Of a DNA stretch of 8,723 nt, positions 1 to 7,125 are shown piece after piece. How positions within the stretch are numbered: position 1 is the stretch's first letter; each line of letters starts with the position of its first letter. Made by a program: the position numbers and the translations under genes. Source of the DNA: CAZQKL01 sp964593895 [NCBI: uncultured bacterium] (GTDB taxonomy: Bacteria > DYJV01); the NCBI GenBank assembly GCA_964593895.1, contig CAZQKL010000089.1, forward strand, positions 1 to 8,723, read 5' to 3'. Under the pieces are notes generated by a model, which was given only the letters and a program-made list of their open reading frames with translations, had not been told where the DNA came from and did no database searches.

Positions 1-589
<589 letters not shown>

Positions 590-615
590 TTAAATCCTCC
601 TTTATTTTAAATTAT

Positions 616-1470
616 TTAACTTTCAAGAGCTTCTTTACCACTTACTATTTCCATAAGCTCTTTTGTAATTGTTGCCTGTCTTACTTTGTTAAATAAAAGT
701 GTTAGCTTATCAATCATTTCTGATGCATTCTTTGTAGCATTATCCATTGCTGTCATTCTTGCTGCATGTTCGCTCGCAATTGAGTCTAATAAAGCGGTAT
801 AAAATTCATTTGCAACATACTTTGGAATAATTACATTTAACAGCATCTCTTTTGAAGGCTCATATTCATATTCAACAACAAATTCTTCTTCAAATTCTGA
901 AAAATCTCTTGGTAAAATTTTATCTATAATCAATCTCTGGGTTATTGCAGAGATAAAATGATTGTAGCATAGATAAATTGCATCAATTTTTTCCTCTTTA
1001 TATAAATTACAGGCTATTTCTGCAGCTTCAGACATATCATGGTAGGTCAAATTAAATACACCTTCATACTTTTTCACAATTTCTATATTCTGTTTTTTAA
1101 AAAAGTCATTAACTTTCCTTCCTATTCCAATTGCCTTATAATTGTAATCATTTTCTTCAAAAAATCTTTTTAGATTTCTCATAATGTTTGCATTAAAACT
1201 TCCACATAAACCTCTATCTGATGATATGGCAACAATTAATATATTTTTAACTGGTTCTCTTATAACAAGTAAAGGATGGTCTGAATCTTTTATTCTATAA
1301 TACATACTTGCAATAACTTTTTTTATTTTTTCAGCATAAGGTAATGCTCTTTTAATGTTTTCTTCTGCTCTTCTTAATTTTGCAGCGGAAACCATATACA
1401 TTGCTTTTGTTATTTGTTGAGTGTTTCTAACACTTGCTATCCTCTTTTTTACCTGTTTTAAACTTGGCAT
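616..1470 (-). CDS. atpG: ATP synthase F1 subunit gamma
   Basis: Gamma is the central shaft of F1. It turns inside the alpha3beta3 head and couples the rotation of the c-ring to catalysis. The 284-aa length is typical. The N-terminal helix (MPSLKQVKKRIASVRNTQQI, then TKAMYMVSAAKLRRA) and the C-terminal helix (AMDNATKNASEMI, then NKVRQATITKELMEIVSG) form the antiparallel coiled coil and are strongly conserved. The middle contains the Rossmann-like part with SSDRGLCGSFNANI near residues 83-96. The ATG at 1470 has the Shine-Dalgarno GAGGGAC just upstream, and atpA ends 19 bases before. No frameshift or missing motif is seen. Confidence 0.98.
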   Translation of the reverse strand: MPSLKQVKKRIASVRNTQQITKAMYMVSAAKLRRAEENIKRALPYAEKIKKVIASMYYRIKDSDHPLLVIREPVKNILIVAISSDRGLCGSFNANIMRNLKRFFEENDYNYKAIGIGRKVNDFFKKQNIEIVKKYEGVFNLTYHDMSEAAEIACNLYKEEKIDAIYLCYNHFISAITQRLIIDKILPRDFSEFEEEFVVEYEYEPSKEMLLNVIIPKYVANEFYTALLDSIASEHAARMTAMDNATKNASEMIDKLTLLFNKVRQATITKELMEIVSGKEALES

Positions 1471-1489
1471 TTCAGTCCCTCATATTTTT

Positions 1490-3004
1490 TTATTGTTCAA
1501 CAACAAAAACTTCTTTGAATTTTTTTATTGCTTCATCCATTTTAGCTTTAATTTCATCAGTAATCTGCTTTTCAGTAACTATTTTATTAAGTAAATCTGA
1601 ATAGTTACTATCAAGAAAATCGTAAAATTCTTTTTCAAATCTTCTTAAAACTTCAACCGGATACTCATCAAGATATCCATTGGTTGCGGTATAAATTATC
1701 ATTATCTGCTTTTCAACTGGAAGTGGTTGATACTGGTCCTGTTTTAAAATCTCAACAAGTCTTTGTCCTCGTGCAAGCTGTCTTTGAGTTGCTTTATCTA
1801 AATCTGAACCAAATTGAGCAAAAGCTTCCAATTCCCTGTATTGCGCAAGCTCAAGTCTTAATCTTCCTGCAACTTGCTTCATAGCCTTAATTTGAGCATT
1901 ACCTCCAACTCTTGAAACAGATAATCCAACATTAATTGCAGGCCTTACACCTGAATAAAAAAGGTCTGTTTCTAAATAAATCTGACCATCTGTAATTGAA
2001 ATAACATTTGTTGGAATATAAGCTGAAACGTCTCCAGCTTGAGTTTCAACAATTGGTAAAGCTGTTAAAGAACCACCACCGTGAGCTTCATTTAATTTTG
2101 CAGCTCTTTCAAGCAATCTTGAATGTGTATAAAAAATATCCCCAGGGTAAGCCTCTCTTCCTGGTGGTCTTCTAAGTAACAATGATAATTGTCTGTAAGC
2201 TTGAGCTTGTTTTGTAAGGTCATCATAAATTATTAATGCATGCATTCCATTATCTCTAAAATATTCTCCCATTGTGCATCCAGAATATGGAGCAATGTAT
2301 TGTAAAGGAGCTGGTTCACTTGCAGTTGCAGCAACAACTGTTGTATATTCCATTGCTCCATAATCTTCTAATGTTTTTACCACTTTAGCAACAGTTGACC
2401 TTTTCTGACCAATTGCAACATAAATACAGTAACAGTTTTTCCCCTTCTGATTAATAATTGTATCTATTGCAATTGCTGTTTTCCCAGTCTGCCTATCACC
2501 AATAATTAATTCTCTTTGACCTCTTCCAATAGGTATCATAGCATCTATTGCTTTAATTCCTGTTTGCAAAGGTTCATGAACAGGCTTTCTATAAACAATT
2601 CCAGGAGCTTTAATTTCAACAACTCTTGTTTCTTCTGCCTTTATTGGGCCTTTTCCATCTATTGGTCTTCCAAGAGGGTCAACAACCCTTCCAAGCATTG
2701 CTTTTCCAACTGGCACCTGGAATATTCTTCCTGTTCTTTTAACAATATCACCTTCTTTAATGTGTATATCCTCACCCATTATAGCAACACCAACATTATC
2801 CTCTTCAAGGTTAAGCACAAGTCCATAAATTCCACCTTCAAATTCCACAAGCTCTCCAGCCATTACCTTTTCAAGTCCATATATTCTTGCAATACCATCA
2901 CCAACGCTTAAAACAGTTCCAGTTTCACTAACATCAATCTTTTTCTCGTAATCTTTGATGTAAGATTTAAGAACCCCTGTTATTTCATCAGCTTTTAATT
3001 GCAT
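1490..3004 (-). CDS. atpA: ATP synthase F1 subunit alpha
   Basis: Alpha forms the hexameric head with beta and holds the non-catalytic nucleotide sites. The 504-aa length is the family norm. The N-terminal segment (about 1-25), which contacts delta, is followed by the beta-barrel with [14 protein letters not shown] (31-44). The P-loop GDRQTGKT is at 169-176. The segment [18 protein letters not shown] (351-368) contains the arginine finger R365, which reaches into the catalytic site of beta. The C-terminal helical domain starts near 380. The ATG at 3004 has an unusually rich ribosome site, AAAGGGGTAGGGAT, which overlaps the atpH stop (TAG, 3011 to 3009), so the two are likely coupled in translation. 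All key residues are present. Confidence 0.99.
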   Translation of the reverse strand: MQLKADEITGVLKSYIKDYEKKIDVSETGTVLSVGDGIARIYGLEKVMAGELVEFEGGIYGLVLNLEEDNVGVAIMGEDIHIKEGDIVKRTGRIFQVPVGKAMLGRVVDPLGRPIDGKGPIKAEETRVVEIKAPGIVYRKPVHEPLQTGIKAIDAMIPIGRGQRELIIGDRQTGKTAIAIDTIINQKGKNCYCIYVAIGQKRSTVAKVVKTLEDYGAMEYTTVVAATASEPAPLQYIAPYSGCTMGEYFRDNGMHALIIYDDLTKQAQAYRQLSLLLRRPPGREAYPGDIFYTHSRLLERAAKLNEAHGGGSLTALPIVETQAGDVSAYIPTNVISITDGQIYLETDLFYSGVRPAINVGLSVSRVGGNAQIKAMKQVAGRLRLELAQYRELEAFAQFGSDLDKATQRQLARGQRLVEILKQDQYQPLPVEKQIMIIYTATNGYLDEYPVEVLRRFEKEFYDFLDSNYSDLLNKIVTEKQITDEIKAKMDEAIKKFKEVFVVEQ

Positions 3005-3008
3005 ATCC

Positions 3009-3551
3009 CTACCCCTTTAAGATTTTTTCTTTTATTTTCAATAAATGTGTTTTTATTGAACCATCATAGATTAAACCTTCTGTTTTAATTATTAAACCAC
3101 CAATTATTTCTTCATCAATTGATGTTTTCAATTGAACTTTTTTGCCAGTTTTTTCTTCAAGTTTTTTCTTTATTTTATTGATTATCTCTTTATCAAGTTC
3201 AACTGCAGAAATAACCTCATAATCTGCAATTCCTATAAAATCTTTGTATAATTTTAAAAAGACTTCAGTTATGGTTGGCAGGAATTTAAATTTATTTTTG
3301 TCAATTAAAACTTTAAAAAAATTCAATGAAATAATATTAAGGTCAAATTTTTTTGCAAGCTCTTCCATAATCTTCTTTTTCTCTTCTTTAGAAACAGCAC
3401 TTGTCTCCATGATTATTTTGAAATCTTTTGAAGTTTTAAACACTTCATTAATTATTTCAATATCCTCTTTAACTTTGTCTAAAATTTCATATTCTTTTGC
3501 AGTTTCAAATAATGCTTTTGAATATCTGTTTGCAACCTTATATTTAATCAT
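3009..3551 (-). CDS. atpH: ATP synthase F1 subunit delta (OSCP)
   Basis: Delta joins the top of the alpha3beta3 head to the b-type peripheral stalk and stops the head from turning with the rotor. The 180-aa length matches the family. The N-terminal helical domain begins [15 protein letters not shown]. The C-terminal part has the signature [17 protein letters not shown] at about 150-166, followed by a final helix. The ATG at 3551 shares its A with the stop codon of the preceding b gene (TAATG), a classic translational coupling, and GGTGAG sits just upstream. Delta is usually the most divergent F1 subunit, but the signature and the position between b and alpha leave little doubt. Confidence 0.96.
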   Translation of the reverse strand: MIKYKVANRYSKALFETAKEYEILDKVKEDIEIINEVFKTSKDFKIIMETSAVSKEEKKKIMEELAKKFDLNIISLNFFKVLIDKNKFKFLPTITEVFLKLYKDFIGIADYEVISAVELDKEIINKIKKKLEEKTGKKVQLKTSIDEEIIGGLIIKTEGLIYDGSIKTHLLKIKEKILKG

Positions 3552-4111
3552 TAGCTCACCATCCTTTCAATGGTTTCTTGAATTAATTTTTGATGGTCCT
3601 GTTTTGTTATATTCTTTTTTAATAGTTCCTTTGCAAGATTTATAACTTTTTCAGCTGCTTCTTTTTTAATTAATTCTTTTTCCTTTTCAAGCTCTTGACT
3701 TGCAAGAATTTTAGCTTGCTCAATAATCTTTTTAGCTTTTTCTTCTGCTTCCTTTAATATTCTTTCTTTTTCAGCTTCAGCTTCCTTTTTCATCATAGCA
3801 ATAATTTCCTCTTTTTCTTTTTCAAGATTTTTTATCTTTTCTTCATATTCTTTATACTTCTGTTCAGCTTGCAATCTTGCCTCTTCTGCTTCTTTTAAAG
3901 CAACTTCCACCTCTTCTTTTCTTGAGTATAAAAATTGACTGATTGGCTTTTTCAAAACTTTTATTAAAAAGAAAACAAGAATTCCAAAATTAATAATTCT
4001 CCAAATAAAATCCCACAACATTCTTTTATCAACATGATTTGTATGACCTTCTCCAGCGTATAAAGATAAAGAAAACAATAACAATAAGAAAATTATCAAA
4101 AATTTTCTCAT
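3551..4111 (-). CDS. atpF: ATP synthase Fo subunit b, with signal-peptide-like N-terminus
   Basis: This is one of two b-type stalk subunits, anchored in the membrane and extending as a long coiled coil to delta. I chose the ATG at 4111 (186 aa) over an in-frame TTG at 4129. AAGGGAGA (4125 to 4118) sits six bases before the ATG, and the stop of the preceding gene (4115 to 4113) is one base away. Residues 1-19 (MRKFLIIFLLLLFSLSLYA) look like a signal peptide with a possible cut after YA. A hydrophilic stretch with histidines follows (AGEGHTNHVDKRM), then the true membrane helix WRIINFGILVFFLIKVL and the KPISQFL hinge. Residues from about 60 on are a charged E/K coiled coil. The extra N-terminal hydrophobic segment resembles b proteins of deltaproteobacterial type. 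It could also be kept as a second membrane helix. Paired with the b' gene just upstream. Confidence 0.9.
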   Translation of the reverse strand: MRKFLIIFLLLLFSLSLYAGEGHTNHVDKRMLWDFIWRIINFGILVFFLIKVLKKPISQFLYSRKEEVEVALKEAEEARLQAEQKYKEYEEKIKNLEKEKEEIIAMMKKEAEAEKERILKEAEEKAKKIIEQAKILASQELEKEKELIKKEAAEKVINLAKELLKKNITKQDHQKLIQETIERMVS

Positions 4112-4112
4112 T

Positions 4113-4538
4113 TTAAATCTCCCTTCCAAGTAATGTTGAACAAAGAGTTTTAGCCAAATTTTCTATATCCTTCTCAAGTTGGACTTTTAAATCTTTTTTA
4201 TTTTTTTCCATTTCCTGCTTAAATTGATTTAAATAATTATTCGCCTCCATTTTAGCTTTTTCAATTTTTTCATTTAACACTTTTGTAGCTTCATCTCTTG
4301 CTTTTAACTTTAGGTTTGCACCTTCAGATTTTGCATTTTCAAGCTCCATATTATACTTTTCAAACCCTTCTTTAATTTTTTCTTCTAATTCCTTTGCTTT
4401 TCTGAAATCATTCTCAATTCTGTTTTTTCTTTCATCTAAAATCTTTAAAACAGGTTTAAATAAAAATTTGTTTAAAAACCACATTAGAAATATGAAATTA
4501 ATAATCTGAATTATTAATGTCGCATTAAGACTTATCAC
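4113..4538 (-). CDS. atpF': ATP synthase Fo subunit b' (short b-type stalk subunit)
   Basis: This 141-aa protein is a second, different b-type subunit, expected to pair with the longer b as a heterodimeric peripheral stalk. It has one N-terminal membrane helix (residues about 7-27, NATLIIQIINFIFLMWFLNK). The conserved KFLFKPVLKILDERKNRI follows, and then a long E/K-rich coiled coil to the end. There is no signal peptide, unlike its partner. The start is GTG at 4538, supported by GAGAGGTG a few bases upstream. The gene lies 21 bases after the single c gene, and its stop is one base before the ATG of b. That it is b' rather than b is judged from its shorter length and its first position of the pair. 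The two labels could be swapped, but both being stalk subunits is secure. Confidence 0.9.
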   Translation of the reverse strand: MISLNATLIIQIINFIFLMWFLNKFLFKPVLKILDERKNRIENDFRKAKELEEKIKEGFEKYNMELENAKSEGANLKLKARDEATKVLNEKIEKAKMEANNYLNQFKQEMEKNKKDLKVQLEKDIENLAKTLCSTLLGREI

Positions 4539-4559
4539 TTTTTCACCTCTCTATTATTT

Positions 4560-4808
4560 TTATACAACAAAAATTAAAAGCAATGCTACAACAAGTGCAT
4601 AAATTCCTGTAGATTCTGTTACTGCCTGACCAACAAGCATTGTTCTTGTTAAAAGACCTGCTTCATTAGGATTACGAGAAATTCCTTCACATGCTTTTCC
4701 AGCAGCAAATCCTTCTCCAATTCCTGGACCTATAGCACCTAACCCCATTGAAATTCCTGCTCCCAAAAGGGAGGCAGCTTCAATAATTTCTTTTCCTGTT
4801 ATCTGCAT
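4560..4808 (-). CDS. atpE: ATP synthase Fo subunit c, single hairpin, two-carboxylate Na+-type site
   Basis: Proteolipid of the rotating c-ring: 82 aa, two membrane helices (about 8-40 and 52-81) joined by the cytoplasmic loop SRNP (44-47). The glycine-rich first helix reads GAIGPGIGEGFAAG and the second QAVTESTGIYALV. P28, E32, E65, S66, T67 and Y70 fall exactly where the sodium ligands of the Ilyobacter c subunit lie, with Q32 replaced by E32. Known Fusobacterium nucleatum c-rings have this E32/E65 pair and bind Na+. Sodium coupling is therefore the likely reading, although a proton can also bind such a site. The Shine-Dalgarno TGGAGGT is five bases from the ATG, much better than that of the tripled c gene 17 bases upstream, so this is probably the more abundant rotor subunit. 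Confidence 0.97.
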   Translation of the reverse strand: MQITGKEIIEAASLLGAGISMGLGAIGPGIGEGFAAGKACEGISRNPNEAGLLTRTMLVGQAVTESTGIYALVVALLLIFVV

Positions 4809-4813
4809 TATAT

Positions 4814-4819
4814 ACCTCC
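4814..4819 (-). promoter_or_regulatory. Strong Shine-Dalgarno of the single c gene
   Basis: GGAGGT lies five bases before the ATG at 4808, inside the 17-base gap after the tripled c gene. The tripled gene has only AGGT eleven bases from its start. The difference fits a higher need for the single c subunit in the ring; this is inference from sequence only. Confidence 0.75.
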
Positions 4820-4825
4820 ATAAAT

Positions 4826-5551
4826 TTATTTAACCACAAATAATAAAACAAGAGAAATTACCATTGCATATATACTTGTGGATTGGCTAACTGCCTGGCC
4901 AATTAACATTGTTCTTAATAATATAGCTGAAAGCTCTTTATTTTTCCCAATTCCTTCAATTGCATACCCTGCAGCTATTCCTCCACCAATTCCAGGCCCA
5001 ACTGCCCCAAACCCCATACTTATCCCAGCAGATAATACCGCCATTGCTATTGAAAATTTTACAACCGCTGAAAAATTCATAAATAGTAATAAAAGAGAAA
5101 TAAAAAGTGCAAAAATTGTAGGAGTTTGATCAACAGCTTGACCGACAAGCATTGCTGTCATAATTTTATTTGAAACCTTTGGATTTCTTGAAATTGCCTC
5201 ACAAGCCTTTGCTCCAGGAAATCCACAACCAATTCCAGAACCTAAAGCTCCCATTCCCATACAAAATCCTGAACTGATTAAAGCCATTGCTTCTGTTAAA
5301 GTAGTTCCTTTAAAACTTTGAAATAATAGAAAAATTGCTATCACAAGAGCAAAAATCGCTGAAGATTCTGTTACAGCTTGTGAAATTAACATCATTTTTA
5401 AAATCTCACCTGAAACTGCTGGCTGTCTTGAAATTCCAGTTGAAGCACTCCCTGCAATTATTCCTTCTCCTAAAGCTGCACCTATTGCACCAAAACCCAT
5501 ACATAGACCAGCGCCAAAATATGCACTTGAATTTATCCAAAATGCATTCAT
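4826..5551 (-). CDS. Tripled c-type rotor subunit (six membrane helices, one complete ion site)
   Basis: This 241-aa protein consists of three c-subunit hairpins in one chain, against the usual 70-90 aa. Hairpin 1 (about 1-80) has GEG with E29 in its first helix and TESSAIF with E62 in its second, so both carboxylates are kept, although the proline is A25 and the tyrosine F67. Hairpin 2 (81-161) has C109 and Q142, with D141 next to it and P144 after it. Hairpin 3 (162-241) keeps P186, S224, T225 and Y228 but has G190 and Q223, and its cytoplasmic loop is GKNK instead of SRNP. Equivalent residues repeat every 80-81 positions. Each hairpin starts and ends outside, so the links between them can be short periplasmic turns. 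The gene lies one base after the atpB stop, with only a weak, distant AGGT ribosome site. By analogy with c1 of Acetobacterium woodii it should join a mixed ring with the single c. The chain is open throughout, with no frameshift. Confidence 0.93.
   Translation of the reverse strand: MNAFWINSSAYFGAGLCMGFGAIGAALGEGIIAGSASTGISRQPAVSGEILKMMLISQAVTESSAIFALVIAIFLLFQSFKGTTLTEAMALISSGFCMGMGALGSGIGCGFPGAKACEAISRNPKVSNKIMTAMLVGQAVDQTPTIFALFISLLLLFMNFSAVVKFSIAMAVLSAGISMGFGAVGPGIGGGIAAGYAIEGIGKNKELSAILLRTMLIGQAVSQSTSIYAMVISLVLLFVVK
4829..5551 (-). repeat. Three tandem c-hairpin repeats within one gene
   Basis: Three homologous units of about 240 bases lie head to tail: hairpin 1 at roughly 5551-5312, hairpin 2 at 5311-5069 and hairpin 3 at 5068-4829. 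Each codes for a glycine-rich helix, a polar loop and a helix beginning with a GQAV/SQAV motif. They are diverged at both DNA and protein level, so the triplication is old and not a recent or assembly duplication. Hairpin 2 shares AKACE.ISRNP with the single c gene. Hairpin 3 shares the TML.GQAV and IYA stretches of its second helix. Confidence 0.88.
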
Positions 5552-5552
5552 A

Positions 5553-6227
5553 CTATTCTTTTACCTGTAATGAAATATAAACAAGAGTTAACATTGTAAA
5601 AACAAAAGCTTGAACTGTTCCAACAAATATTCCAAAAAAAGCATATAAAAATGGTGGTAACACCAAATTATAAACAAGATGGCTCACCACAATAATAATT
5701 ATTGAACCGCCCATTATATTTCCAAATAATCTGAATGAAATTGATATTATTTTTGCAAGCTCACCAATTACATTTAAAGGAGCCATTAGAAAAAAAGGTT
5801 GTAGATATTCTGAAAGATATTTCTTAATTCCTTTAACTTTAATTCCTGAATAATGAGAAATTATAAACCCCAATATTGCAAGACCAAGAGGAGTATTCAA
5901 ATCTTTTGTAGGTTCTTCACAACCAGGAATTACTCCAATGTAATTACATAAAAGCAAAAAAATAAACAAAGCAGTAGTTAAAGCAAAATATTTTCTATCA
6001 TCACTTTCCATTGTATCTTTTACAAGCTCATCAAACCCTGAAATTAATGGTTCAAATAAGCATTGTAGATAATTAGGAATAATAGAGGTTCTCTTTCCTA
6101 CAATAATAGCGATAATCATTAAAAAAAACATTATAAGCCAACTCATAATTAATGTCATCACATTTATGGTTAAATTTAATCCAAAAATTGAAACATGCCA
6201 CTGAATTATTTTACCAATATCTTCCAT
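5553..6227 (-). CDS. atpB: ATP synthase Fo subunit a
   Basis: Subunit a is the membrane stator that gives ions access to the c-ring. The protein is 224 aa and strongly hydrophobic, with about five or six membrane helices. The family motif PTKDLNTPLGLAI is at about 106-118. The long horizontal helix has ELAKIISISFRLFGNIMGG, with the essential arginine at R166. The last helices carry GTVQAFVFTMLTLVYI (203-218). The ATG at 6227 directly abuts the TAA of the atpI-like gene, with GAGGAAC as ribosome site. Its stop TAG (5555 to 5553) is one base from the start of the tripled c gene. No residue is obviously abnormal, so if the rotor is unusual, this half-channel still has its arginine to work against the one remaining carboxylate. 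Confidence 0.98.
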   Translation of the reverse strand: MEDIGKIIQWHVSIFGLNLTINVMTLIMSWLIMFFLMIIAIIVGKRTSIIPNYLQCLFEPLISGFDELVKDTMESDDRKYFALTTALFIFLLLCNYIGVIPGCEEPTKDLNTPLGLAILGFIISHYSGIKVKGIKKYLSEYLQPFFLMAPLNVIGELAKIISISFRLFGNIMGGSIIIIVVSHLVYNLVLPPFLYAFFGIFVGTVQAFVFTMLTLVYISLQVKE

Positions 6228-6593
6228 TTAGTTCCTCAGTTTTCCCAATATTAAAGAAGAAAATATAGTTAATTGAATTGAAAAAATTCCAATCACTGCT
6301 CCAGCGAAATTAAAATAATTTTTCTTTAATGAAGCAACAAGCACAAGAGCAATTAAGATATATCTCAATATAAACCATTTTCTCTGATATGATGTAAAAT
6401 TTTTTCTAAGAAAAAAAATTTTTTCATTTGTTTTTGCCATTAAGATAAAACTAATAATGCTTACAAAAGCTCCTAAAATGTATGCGTTTACATATTTTGG
6501 AAGATTAAGAGAATAAAATAGAGAAATTATAATTATTGAAAAAAAGAGATGATATTTTATAATTTGGTTTTTAAATCTTTCATAATTTTCCAT
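6228..6593 (-). CDS. atpI: ATP synthase subunit I-like membrane protein (c-ring assembly factor)
   Basis: This small membrane protein sits at the head of the atp operon, where AtpI is normally found. Its four hydrophobic segments (about residues 15-30, 35-53, 74-89 and 94-116 of 121) match the AtpI four-helix plan. I recognise no strict sequence motif, so the call rests on topology, size and place. AtpI is known to assist c-ring assembly in sodium-type ATP synthases, relevant here because two very different c proteins must be built into one ring. I chose the ATG at 6593. An in-frame TTG at 6614 would add MRLRFII but has no ribosome site. GAGG (6613 to 6610) lies rather far, 16 bases, from the ATG, so the start is not fully settled. 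Confidence 0.8.
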   Translation of the reverse strand: MENYERFKNQIIKYHLFFSIIIISLFYSLNLPKYVNAYILGAFVSIISFILMAKTNEKIFFLRKNFTSYQRKWFILRYILIALVLVASLKKNYFNFAGAVIGIFSIQLTIFSSLILGKLRN

Positions 6594-6611
6594 AATTATA
6601 AAACGCAACCT

Positions 6612-6640
6612 CAATTAGCAAAATATATTTTTCATGTCAA
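6612..6640 (-). promoter_or_regulatory. Candidate sigma-70-type promoter before the atp operon
   Basis: In the 56-base gap after the CheX-like gene, a perfect TTGACA (6640 to 6635) is followed after 17 bases by TAATTG (6617 to 6612), preceded by TGC as in an extended -10. The -10 itself is poor. The start of transcription would fall around 6605, leaving about a dozen bases before the atpI ATG. A better TATAAT lies at 6601 to 6596 but is too far from the -35 box. No terminator separates the upstream gene, so this may be an internal promoter or chance. Confidence 0.35.
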
Positions 6641-6649
6641 GAAGTTATG

Positions 6650-7114
6650 TTAATTTTTCTTGAAAGTAAATTCAACAACAAATTTTCCAGCTTCTGTTGT
6701 AAATGGTAATGCTATTATTGGGCTCCCAGTTATATGTTGAATAACATGATTTTTCCCTGATACAATAGATGGAATTGAAGCTTTTAAATTTATCCCCTGC
6801 TGTTGAAGTAATTTTCTTGCATCACCACATATCATATTTGTTAATTCTCCAACTCCGTCTCTTACTTCATCATTAATCTCTTTGACCTCTTCACCAAACA
6901 TATTGGATAAAATATGTTTTATTGTATCTTCCTCAAATGTTATTGACAAAGTCCCTGTAACATCTCCACTTAATCCAATTATTCCAGTTACATCTCCAAG
7001 CGCAGTTTTATCCTTTTTTATAAAAGGTTTTCCAGGCTTTGGGTCAACAAAAGCCATTGTTTGTAAAACATTTACTGTAGCTGTAAGAAACGGATTAATG
7101 TATTTTACATCCAT
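6650..7114 (-). CDS. CheX-like (CheC/CheX/FliY family) protein
   Basis: This is a 154-aa single-domain protein. It looks like CheX: an N-terminal start VKYINPFLTATVNVLQTM, a beta strand region GDVTGIIGLSGDVTGTLSI (40-58), and the helix with the key motif GELTNMICGDARKLL (89-103). In that motif E90 and N93 are the pair used by CheX/CheC to dephosphorylate CheY-P. A second beta block ends VVEFTFKK. It is cytoplasmic, with no signal or membrane segment. CheX proteins act on CheY-P in chemotaxis, but many stand-alone relatives have other or unknown partners, and no chemotaxis gene is visible here. Only one E..N motif is present, so it is CheX rather than CheC. It starts 11 bases after cysS with a strong Shine-Dalgarno (AGGGAGAGG) that overlaps the cysS stop. 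Function in this organism is uncertain. Confidence 0.85.
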   Translation of the reverse strand: MDVKYINPFLTATVNVLQTMAFVDPKPGKPFIKKDKTALGDVTGIIGLSGDVTGTLSITFEEDTIKHILSNMFGEEVKEINDEVRDGVGELTNMICGDARKLLQQQGINLKASIPSIVSGKNHVIQHITGSPIIALPFTTEAGKFVVEFTFKKN

Positions 7115-7125
7115 ATAGCCTCTCC

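Noticed and set aside
2516-2911. 131-codon + strand open frame
   Set aside because: It is antisense to the well-conserved middle of atpA, with Ser/Asn/Tyr-rich composition and no family resemblance.
3244-3645. 133-codon + strand open frame
   Set aside because: It is antisense to atpH and the end of atpF, which are both secure genes with coupled stops and starts.
4826-5551. Tripled c gene as an assembly artefact or fused reading across lost stops
   Set aside because: The three units differ clearly in sequence and have specific, non-random site changes. The frame is open throughout and stop/start spacing to both neighbours is normal.
6618-6634. AAAATATATTTT palindrome as a possible terminator or operator
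   Set aside because: It is a pure A/T 12-base palindrome with no loop or GC stem, so it is not a terminator and is expected by chance in such AT-rich DNA.
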